Shown in pieces: positions 18,409 to 25,227 of a DNA stretch of 27,416 nt. Source of the DNA: Draconibacterium sp. (GTDB lineage: Bacteria; Bacteroidota; Bacteroidia; Bacteroidales; Prolixibacteraceae); assembly GCA_016705335.1 (NCBI GenBank), contig JADIYN010000068.1, positions 1 to 27,416 of the forward strand, read 5' to 3'. Both the position numbers and the translations under genes were made by a program. The stretch's first letter is position 1, and each line of letters begins with the position of its first letter. The notes beneath the pieces were generated by a model. That model saw only the letters and a list, made by a program, of their open reading frames with translations, was not told the origin of the DNA and searched no databases.

Positions 18409-19914
18409 ATGGCTAAAAAAGTTGGACAAATTATACAGGTAATCGGGCCTGTGGTTGACGTAAGTTTTGATAAAGAAGGCGGCGTATTTCCCGCAATTAA
18501 TGATGCTTTGGAAATTATCCGCGAAGGGAAGGACAATTTGGTTATCGAATGTCAGCAACACCTTGGCGAAAACACAATTCGCTGTATCGCGATGGATGCT
18601 ACCGATGGTTTACGACGTGGTTTAAAAGTTCAGGCAACGGGGTCGCCAATCATTATGCCAAAGGGTGAAGCTGCTTTGGGCCGTTTGTTAAATGTAATAG
18701 GCAATTCGATAGATGGAATGGAAAATTTGCCAAAAAAAGGTTTGAATATTCATAACGAACCGCCAAAATATGAAGATTTAACCACCGAAAGTGAAGTATT
18801 ATACACAGGTATTAAAGTTATCGACCTGATTGAACCTTATGCAAAAGGAGGAAAAATCGGGTTATTTGGTGGAGCCGGAGTAGGTAAAACAGTTTTAATC
18901 CAGGAGTTGATTAATAACATTGCACTTGCTCACAGCGGGCTTTCAGTTTTTGCCGGAGTAGGAGAGCGTACACGCGAAGGAAATGATCTTCTGCGCGAAA
19001 TGATTGAAGCCAACATTGTTGATTATGGCGAAGAATTTAAACATTCGATGGAACAGGGAAACTGGGATCTTTCGAAAGTGGATAAGGAAAAAGTAAAAAA
19101 CTCGAAATTGGCGATGGTTTTTGGCCAAATGAACGAACCGCCCGGAGCCCGCGCCCGTGTTGCACTTTCTGGGTTAACCATTGCCGAAAGTTTGCGTGAC
19201 GGTGACAGTTCATCGGAAAGTGGCCGTGACATTTTGTTCTTTGTTGACAATGTTTTTCGTTTTACACAAGCTGGTTCCGAAGTTTCTGCGCTTCTCGGCA
19301 GGATGCCTTCTGCAGTGGGTTATCAACCAACTTTGGCTTCTGAAATGGGATTTATGCAGGAGCGTATTGCTTCAACAAAACGGGGTTCAATTACTTCGGT
19401 TCAGGCCGTTTATGTACCTGCTGATGACCTTACCGACCCTGCACCTGCTACAACTTTCTCGCATCTTGATGCCAAAACAGTACTTAGCCGTAAAATATCA
19501 GAGCTTGGTATTTATCCCGCAGTTGATCCTCTGGATTCGACTTCAAGAATTTTAACTCCGGAAATTGTTGGCGACGAACATTATAATTGCGCCCAGGATG
19601 TTATTATGTTGCTGCAACGCTATATTGAATTACAGGATATTATTGCAATTCTCGGTATGGACGAACTTTCCGAAGAAGATAAATTGGTTGTGCACAGGGC
19701 GCGCCGCGTGCAGCGTTTCTTGTCGCAACCGTTTTTTGTAGCATCGCAATTTACAGGGCTTGAAGGGAAATTGGTTTCAATTGAAGATACAATCAAAGGT
19801 TTCAGAATGATTATGAACGGTGAAGTTGACCAATATCCTGAGGCTGCATTTAACCTTGTGGGAACCATTGAAGAGGCAATTGCAAAAGGCGAAAAAATGT
19901 TGTCTGAAAATTAG
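18409..19914 (+). CDS. atpD: F1F0 ATP synthase subunit beta
   Basis: Catalytic subunit of the F1 head. 501 residues, slightly longer than the 460-480 common elsewhere, as is usual in Bacteroidota. Visible: IIQVIGPVVDVSFD at the N-terminus, Walker A GGAGVGKTVLIQE (about 154-166), AGVGERTREGNDLL with the catalytic Glu, the Walker B region DILFFVDNVFRFTQAGSEVSALLGRMPSA, and the catalytic-site YVPADDLTDPAPATTF. No break in the frame. It is followed 17 bases later by atpC. The alpha, gamma, delta and F0 genes are not adjacent. Confidence 0.99.
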   Translation: MAKKVGQIIQVIGPVVDVSFDKEGGVFPAINDALEIIREGKDNLVIECQQHLGENTIRCIAMDATDGLRRGLKVQATGSPIIMPKGEAALGRLLNVIGNSIDGMENLPKKGLNIHNEPPKYEDLTTESEVLYTGIKVIDLIEPYAKGGKIGLFGGAGVGKTVLIQELINNIALAHSGLSVFAGVGERTREGNDLLREMIEANIVDYGEEFKHSMEQGNWDLSKVDKEKVKNSKLAMVFGQMNEPPGARARVALSGLTIAESLRDGDSSSESGRDILFFVDNVFRFTQAGSEVSALLGRMPSAVGYQPTLASEMGFMQERIASTKRGSITSVQAVYVPADDLTDPAPATTFSHLDAKTVLSRKISELGIYPAVDPLDSTSRILTPEIVGDEHYNCAQDVIMLLQRYIELQDIIAILGMDELSEEDKLVVHRARRVQRFLSQPFFVASQFTGLEGKLVSIEDTIKGFRMIMNGEVDQYPEAAFNLVGTIEEAIAKGEKMLSEN

Positions 19915-19931
19915 TAAAGTATTAAAATTCA

Positions 19932-20174
19932 ATGTATTTAGAGATAATCACACCCGATAGAAAGATTTTTGAAGGAGAAGTAAGTTTAGTTCAGGTTCCC
20001 GGGAGCAAAGGTATGTTTACAATTCTTAAAAATCATGCACCCATTATTTCCACCCTCGAAAAAGGAACGATTAAAGTTGAAGATATTTCAGGGAAGGAAT
20101 ATGAATTTAATGTTGGGGGCGGTGTAATCGAAAATTCGGCGAACAAAGTAATCGTTCTTGTAGAATCGGTTTAA
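19932..20174 (+). CDS. atpC: F1F0 ATP synthase subunit epsilon (N-terminal domain only)
   Basis: 80 residues forming only the beta-sandwich domain that joins epsilon to gamma and the c-ring: LEIITPDRKIFEGEVSLVQV, GMFTILKNHAPIISTL, FNVGGGVIENSANKVIVLVE. The C-terminal helical hairpin that inhibits ATP hydrolysis in E. coli (about 139 residues in all) is absent. The natural stop and the terminator after it show that this is not truncation; short epsilons are normal in Bacteroidota. Co-transcribed with atpD. Confidence 0.96.
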   Translation: MYLEIITPDRKIFEGEVSLVQVPGSKGMFTILKNHAPIISTLEKGTIKVEDISGKEYEFNVGGGVIENSANKVIVLVESV

Positions 20175-20198
20175 GAAAAATATTTACCTCGCAATAAC

Positions 20199-20227
20199 CC
20201 TCGAAGATTTAACTCTTCGGGGTTTTT
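20199..20227 (+). terminator. Rho-independent terminator after atpDC
   Basis: Arms cctcgaaga (20199-20207) and tcttcgggg (20214-20222) pair over nine bases with one G-U wobble around a six-base loop, followed by TTTTT. It ends nine bases before the next start codon. Confidence 0.85.
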
Positions 20228-20236
20228 AATTTATAC

Positions 20237-21219
20237 ATGAAGGTTAAAGTACTGATAATAAGATTAAGTTCAATTGGAGATATCGTGTTGACATCACTGG
20301 TTGTCCGCTGTCTGAAAAGTCAGCTTAACGATGCCGAAATCCATTTTGTAACCAAACAACAATATGTATGTATTTTAAAATCAAATCCTTATATCGATAA
20401 AGTACATGTGCTTGAGGAAAATCTCGGTGATCTAATTAATGAGCTTGCCCCCGAAAAATTTAATTACATAATCGATCTGCATCATAATTTCAGAAGTGGG
20501 CGGATAAAGCGAAATATTAAAGCAAAAGCATTTTCTGTTAATAAATTGAACTTGCAGAAAATGCTGCTCATCAACTTTAAAATCCACCGGCTCCCCAACA
20601 AACACATTGTTGATAGGTATCTTGAAACTGTTGCCCCGCTTCAAATTAAAAATGATGGCAAAGGGCTTGATTTTTTTATTCCTGAAAAAGACCAGTTTGT
20701 AATCGCCGATTTGCCTGCTCCTTTCCAAAAAGGTTATATAGCGTTTGTTATTGCCGGAACTTATACCACAAAAAAATTACCTGTTGAAAAAATCTCTGAA
20801 ATTTGTCAAAAACCAAGTTTCCTGTTATTCTGCTTGGTGGCAAAAATGAGTTTGATGAAGGAGAAAAAGTACTTTCGCAATCAAAAGGAAATGTACTGAA
20901 TTTTGCAGGTAAAATCAGCTTAAACAAGTCGGCTTCTCTTGTTCGCGATGCAAAAGTGGTTTTAACAAATGATACCGGATTTATGCACATTGCAGCAGCT
21001 TTTCAAAAAAAGATACTCTCGTTTTGGGGAAATACAGTAGCCGATTTTGGAATGGAACCTTACCAACCTCATCCTGCATCAAAACGTCTCGAAGTGGAAA
21101 ACCTCAAATGTCGCCCATGTTCAAAACTCGGCTTTCAGAAATGCCCGAAGAAACATTTCAAATGCATGAATGAAATTCGTATTGAAGATGCTGTGAAATG
21201 GATTGATGAGAATTGGTAA
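20237..21219 (+). CDS. Glycosyltransferase family 9 (heptosyltransferase-like) (frameshifted)
   Basis: About 327 residues after restoring one A in the A5 run near 20815, which joins ISEICQK to TKFPVILLGGKNEFDEGE. It has the GT9 plan: IIRLSSIGDIVLTSLVVRCLK at the N-terminus, a first Rossmann domain with IDLHHNFRS, and a donor-binding C-terminal domain with KVVLTNDTGFMHIAAAF and ILSFWGNT. The family includes ADP-heptose:LPS heptosyltransferases, so a role in lipopolysaccharide core or another surface glycan is likely; donor and acceptor cannot be read from sequence. A Cys-rich stretch (CRPCSKLGFQKCPKKHFKCM) near the C-terminus is as in other Bacteroidota members. The gene starts just after the atpDC terminator and converges on the aminotransferase gene. 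Confidence 0.88.
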
Positions 21220-21276
21220 TACGAGTGCAGAAATTTCAAACTTCCGAATTAAACTGAAGTTAATAACTGTATTACC
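21215..21276. terminator. Inverted repeat spanning both convergent stop codons, possible two-way terminator
   Basis: ggtaatac (21215-21222) and gtattacc (21269-21276) are perfect inverted copies that contain the stop codons of the two converging genes. An inner pair, aacttc (21239-21244) and gaagtt (21256-21261), is nested within. No T run follows on either strand, so terminator function is tentative. Confidence 0.35.
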
Positions 21277-22441
21277 CGAAGGCTTTTTCCAACCTTTCAA
21301 GCGCTTCAGCCAAAACACTGCGCGGACAACCAATATTAATGCGCAGCCAGCCATCGCCACCAGTTCCAAAACGCCCGCCGTCGTTTAACCCAACTTTTGC
21401 ATTTTCAACCGTGAATTTCATTAATTCCGCGTTTTTCATCCCATATTCCCTGAAATCGAGCCAGATTAAATAAGTGGCTTCGGGTTTCATTACCTTCACT
21501 TTTGGGAGTTTGGTTTTGAAGAAGTTTTCCAGGAGCTTGTAGTTTTCCTGCAAATAAACTATCATTTGACCCAGCCATTCATCACCTTGAGTATATGCAG
21601 CTTCCATCGCAACGGATCCGAATATATTTCCCATATATAAATGAGCCACTCCAATTGCTCTTTCGTAACGCGCAAATTTAGTTTTGTTCGGTATAATTAC
21701 TATTGATGATGAAAACCCCGCAACATTAAAAGTTTTGCTGGGTGCCATTGAAACCATGCAGTTTTGGGCGATTTCATCCGACAGACTTGCAAAAGGAATG
21801 TGTTTGTGTCCACTAAAAATCAAATCAGAATGAATTTCATCTGAAATAACCATGATTTTGTTTTCAAGACAGATCGTTGCAAGTTCAGTCAATTCCTCTT
21901 TTGAAAACACTGTTCCTCCCGGATTTTGAGGATTGCACAAAAGCAACAGTTTTGTTTTTTTGTCGATTTTTGCCTTTAAATCTTCAAAATCGAAAGTGTA
22001 ACGGCCATTTTCAATTTTCAGCGGGTTTTCTATCAATTTCCGTTTTGTACCTTTTACACAATCAAAAAAAGGAAAGTAAACCGGTGGCTGAACAATAACA
22101 CTGTCGCCGGGTTTTGAAAATGCTTCAATACCAAAAGTCAATCCTGCCACAACACCCGGACTAAATGAAATCCATTCTTTCTGAATGTCCCAGTTGTGAC
22201 GGCGTTTCATCCATCCAATTATCGAATTGTAGTATGAATCGGCCCGGAAAGTATAGCCAAATATTTCGTGTTCAGCACGTTTTTTTATGGCATCAACAAT
22301 AAAATCAGGGGTTTTGAAATCCATATCGGCAACCCATAATGGCAAAACATCTTTACTGCCAAAAAACCTTTCAAGTGCATCGTATTTAATACAGTTTGTA
22401 CCTTCGCGGGGAACTATTTCGTCGAAATTGTATTTTTTCAT
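21272..22441 (-). CDS. patB: PatB/MalY-type PLP-dependent aminotransferase (putative cystathionine beta-lyase)
   Basis: 389 residues of fold-type I, class I/II aminotransferase, PatB subgroup (C-S lyases such as cystathionine beta-lyase). Diagnostic: LPLWVADMDFKTPDFIVDAI, FGYTFRADSYYNSIIGWMKRRH, LLLLCNPQNPGGTVFSKEEL, VISDEIHSDLIFSGHKHIPF (PLP-pyridine Asp) and the Schiff-base Lys in MAPSKTFNVAG. All PLP residues look intact. Expected to release pyruvate, ammonia and a thiol from cystathionine, cysteine conjugates or cysteine; the exact substrate is unknown. It lies 109 bases downstream of comB on the same strand, with a palindromic element between. The frame is unbroken. Confidence 0.9.
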   Translation of the reverse strand: MKKYNFDEIVPREGTNCIKYDALERFFGSKDVLPLWVADMDFKTPDFIVDAIKKRAEHEIFGYTFRADSYYNSIIGWMKRRHNWDIQKEWISFSPGVVAGLTFGIEAFSKPGDSVIVQPPVYFPFFDCVKGTKRKLIENPLKIENGRYTFDFEDLKAKIDKKTKLLLLCNPQNPGGTVFSKEELTELATICLENKIMVISDEIHSDLIFSGHKHIPFASLSDEIAQNCMVSMAPSKTFNVAGFSSSIVIIPNKTKFARYERAIGVAHLYMGNIFGSVAMEAAYTQGDEWLGQMIVYLQENYKLLENFFKTKLPKVKVMKPEATYLIWLDFREYGMKNAELMKFTVENAKVGLNDGGRFGTGGDGWLRINIGCPRSVLAEALERLEKAFG

Positions 22442-22465
22442 TTGTTGTTGTGATAATTATTTAAT

Positions 22466-22541
22466 TGTCATTCCGAACCATTCTTTTCTTGTTGGGAAAT
22501 GTGGTTTTATGTGATTTAGTAGAAACTTATTCTGAATGACA
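22466..22541. repeat. 76-bp palindromic (MITE/REP-like) intergenic element
   Basis: Ends tgtcattccgaa (22466-22477) and ttctgaatgaca (22530-22541) are inverted copies matching 11 of 12. The interior is AT-rich and non-coding. From memory, intergenic palindromes with TGTCATTCCGAA-like ends recur in Bacteroidota genomes; whether this one is repeated elsewhere cannot be seen here. Confidence 0.45.
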
Positions 22542-22550
22542 CATGATTGT

Positions 22551-23239
22551 TTACATTTCAATTTTCCGAAGATAATTCAAATCTCCTTCCTGTTCGACTT
22601 TTAAAATGAAGCTGAAACGATTCAGGTTCAGGCAAAGTTCAAAATCGGCTTGCGGCGACCAGCTTTGTTTTTCAGCCTCAAAAAATCGCGCACCCGAACC
22701 ATTGCGAATTATTTCAACCATCTCATTAAAATCATTTGGTTTGTTTTCCAACTCATTTTTAATCCATTCGGCGCACAAAGTATCTTCGTCGGTTGGGTAT
22801 TCGCAAGCATAACCCATGCACACAAGAGAAACAGTTTTAGGTTGTTTTTGCCTGATATATTTTACAATTGCGCCTGCATTTACAAAACTTCCTGTAATAA
22901 TTTCATCAGCATTTTTTGCGTTGGCAATTCCCTGTGTACCCGAACTTGTGGTGTGTACAATCGTTTTCCTGTTAAATGTCCAGTTAACAATTGTGAAGGG
23001 GAGTTGCCAAAATCAAATCCGGGTGGTTTTTGTTCGTTTCGTTCTCCAATTAGCACATAATCAGGGTTTAAACGCTTAATTTCATAAGCCTGCAGTATAT
23101 CACCAATAGGAAAAATTTTTACTGTACCACAACCAAAAGCATAACATGCCGTTGAAAATGCCCTGAAAACATCAATAATTACAGTTAAGCCGCGTGCATC
23201 TTTCGCTCCATCAAGTAATTGCAGAATTCTTATTTCCAT
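22551..23239 (-). CDS. comB: 2-phosphosulfolactate phosphatase family protein (ComB-like) (frameshifted)
   Basis: About 229 residues after restoring one A near 22967, which joins LLTGHLTGK to TIVHTTSSGTQG. It matches the ComB family: VIIDVFRAFSTACYAFGCG, LIGERNEQKPPGFDFGNSP, the TTSSGTQGIANAKNADEI loop and CMGYACEYPTDEDTLCAEW. In methanogens ComB removes phosphate from 2-phosphosulfolactate in coenzyme M synthesis. Bacteria with this gene do not generally make coenzyme M, so the product is probably sulfolactate or a related sulfonate, or the substrate differs. No other coenzyme M gene is in the window. It is upstream of the PatB-type lyase on the same strand. Confidence 0.87.
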
Positions 23240-23451
23240 AAAAAAAATTTATGCAAAGTAAAAAAAATAACTTAACATATAAGATAATAGATTGGCACTA
23301 TATTTGTGATTTGAAATTTATATTTTGTAAAACGCTGTAAATAAGCTTTATGAGTTCAGTCAGACAAAAAAAGATTAACATTCACATAAACTTTACAATT
23401 ACTTTATAAATTATTAACACATGTTATACAGCATGAATTTTAAAAACAATC

Positions 23452-23459
23452 TATGTTTG
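23452..23459 (+). promoter_or_regulatory. Candidate -7 box for the secreted unknown gene
   Basis: TATGTTTG matches TAnnTTTG, 36 bases before the ATG at 23496. A second match, TATATTTG, lies at 23299-23306. Neither has TTTG at the usual -33 position. Confidence 0.4.
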
Positions 23460-23495
23460 TACTGTCATTTTAGTTAAACCTTAAAAATATTTAAA

Positions 23496-24080
23496 ATGAA
23501 AACAATTAAATTGTTATTAACAGTAACAGCAGTAGCGATTGTAGCAATTGTAACTGCAGTAGAAAAGCCAAAAATGGATGTAATCCCGCTAAATGCCGAT
23601 CAGGCAATTGTGTCGGTTACAAATGAAAAACCAGCTCTTTTCGAAATGAGCATTGAAACAAACAAAGGTGATTTGATTTATTACAAACAAACCACCAAAG
23701 CTTCAACAGAATATATAAAGACCTATGATTTTGCCAATCTTCAAAACGGTTTATATGTTTTAAAACTGAAAGTTAATGATACAAGGGTTTTAAGAGAGTT
23801 TGAAGTAAGCAACAAAAAAATTATTGTTGGAGATTCAAAAATGAAGTATGATCCTTACTTTTCTTTCAAAGACAACATTTTAAAATTCTCGTATTTGAAT
23901 TTTGAACAGGAGAAATTCAATGTGTCTATTTATAATGAAGATGAACTTTTTTTCAATAAAAAACTAGGAAAAGATTTTGCTATTCAGGAAGGATTTAATC
24001 TTTCGAAATTAGAAAAAGGAAACTACAAAGTGATTTTAAGCAGCTTAAGTAACGAGTATGTTTACAGTTTGGAAAAATAG
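23496..24080 (+). CDS. Secreted protein of unknown function
   Basis: 194 residues. A clear signal peptide (MKTIKLLLTVTAVAIVAIVTAV) is followed by two apparent beta-rich repeats. Each resembles the short beta-sandwich seen in Bacteroidota secreted proteins and sorting tails: FEMSIETNKGDLIYYK...YDFANLQNGLYVLKL and FNVSIYNEDELFFNKK...FNLSKLEKGNYKVIL. The recurring L-x-x-G-x-Y-x-V/L-x-L is like the end of type IX secretion C-terminal domains, but as the whole protein is built this way, it is more likely a small periplasmic or surface beta-sandwich protein (DUF3244-like). It stands alone between a candidate promoter and a good terminator, so it is a single-gene unit. No enzymatic motif seen. Confidence 0.75.
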   Translation: MKTIKLLLTVTAVAIVAIVTAVEKPKMDVIPLNADQAIVSVTNEKPALFEMSIETNKGDLIYYKQTTKASTEYIKTYDFANLQNGLYVLKLKVNDTRVLREFEVSNKKIIVGDSKMKYDPYFSFKDNILKFSYLNFEQEKFNVSIYNEDELFFNKKLGKDFAIQEGFNLSKLEKGNYKVILSSLSNEYVYSLEK

Positions 24081-24101
24081 ATTTGAAAAAGGTAAAATGA
24101 C

Positions 24102-24131
24102 AAAAAGCTCTGCAGATGCAGGGCTTTTTTT
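24102..24131 (+). terminator. Rho-independent terminator after the secreted unknown gene
   Basis: aaaaagctctgc (24102-24113) pairs with gcagggcttttt (24118-24129), with one G-U wobble and a four-base loop, and runs into seven Ts (24125-24131). It starts 22 bases after the stop. Confidence 0.85.
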
Positions 24132-24282
24132 GTAAATGTTTAAACAGGATATAAAAAGTTGAAACCTGTTCTTAAAATATCCTTGTTTATGTTAAATTAC
24201 AATATTGAATATGGGTTCAATCAAATTTAATTTACATTAAAACATTTTAGCTTTAAACTATTTAAACGATAAATTGTCAAAG

Positions 24283-24320
24283 GCACTGTTTTTAAACAAT
24301 TACAATACTTTCAACAGTGC
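24283..24320 (+). promoter_or_regulatory. Inverted repeat enclosing the GTG start of the ABC ATPase
   Basis: gcactgtt (24283-24290) and aacagtgc (24313-24320) are perfect inverted copies; the second contains the GTG start codon. It could be an RNA hairpin hiding the start, or an operator. No Shine-Dalgarno is seen. Confidence 0.35.
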
Positions 24321-25209
24321 AAATAAAAATCGAAAATCTCAACAAAGTTTATAAAGGAGGTAGCTACGCTATAAAAAATCTGAACCTTGAGATACCAAAC
24401 GGAATGTTTGGTTTGCTCGGGCCAAACGGCGCAGGAAAGTCAACTTTGATGCGCATACTCGTAACGCTAATGAAGCCCAGCAGCGGCAGGGTTTTGGTAA
24501 ATGATATGGACCTCGCAAAACACAGACGCGAAATCCGTTCAATGCTGGGTTATTTACCACAGGATTTCAGTTTTTTTCGAAATTGAAAACCTATGAATTT
24601 TTAGATTATGCAGCACGTTTGTCCGGAATGAAAAACTCTGCGAAACGCCGCACGGCTGTGGAGCAAATGCTTGAAGAAGTTGGTTTGTTTGAAGCCCGCG
24701 ACCGAAATGCGAATAAACTTTCGGGTGGTATGAAACGGCGTTTGGGAATTGCGCAGGCATTAATTAACGACCCAAAAATCATCATCGTTGACGAACCACC
24801 TACCGGGCTGGATCCGGAGGAACGTATCCGATTCAGAAATCTGCTTTCAACCATCAGCACCCGTGACGTAATTATCATCCTCTCAACTCATATTGTTGGC
24901 GATATTTCGAGTACCTGTGATAATATGGCGCTTTTAAATTCGGGTAAACTTGCATTTGCCGGTTCACCCGAACAACTGGTTAAAGAAGCCGAAGGTTTTG
25001 TTTGGCTGATTAAGGCGACAGAAAAGGAATATCTCGAAATAAATGAAAAATATCCTGTAATTTCAACAATTCCGATAGATGGAGGTTGGGAAGTACAGGT
25101 GGTTACCGCCGAAATTAATGGCTACTACGGAGAGCAGATTGCTCCGAATCTTGAACATGCTTATGTTCATTTTATGGAGAACAAACTAAATCAATGGACA
25201 AAAGTATAA
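24317..25209 (+). CDS. ABC transporter ATP-binding protein (frameshifted)
   Basis: Energises the adjacent permease. About 297 residues once one T lost from the T7 run near 24575 is restored, which joins GYLPQDFSFF to SKLKTYEFLDYAA. Visible: Walker A GPNGAGKSTLMR, Q-loop LPQDF, signature LSGGMKRRLGIAQAL, Walker B IIIVDEPPTGLDPEER, and the H-loop LSTHIV. The Walker B follow-on reads EPPTGLDP where most ABC ATPases have EPTxGLDP, a conservative oddity. The GTG at 24317 is used because it gives the usual family N-terminus (MQIKIENLNKVYKGG); it lies inside an inverted repeat. The stop is 18 bases before the permease start. Confidence 0.92.
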
Positions 25210-25227
25210 TCCAATTTTAAACGAAAA

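Noticed and set aside
24132..24282. Possible gene or small RNA in the AT-rich gap before the ABC ATPase
   Set aside because: No open frame of protein-like composition and no convincing promoter-terminator pair; only weak short inverted repeats (aacagg/cctgtt) are seen.
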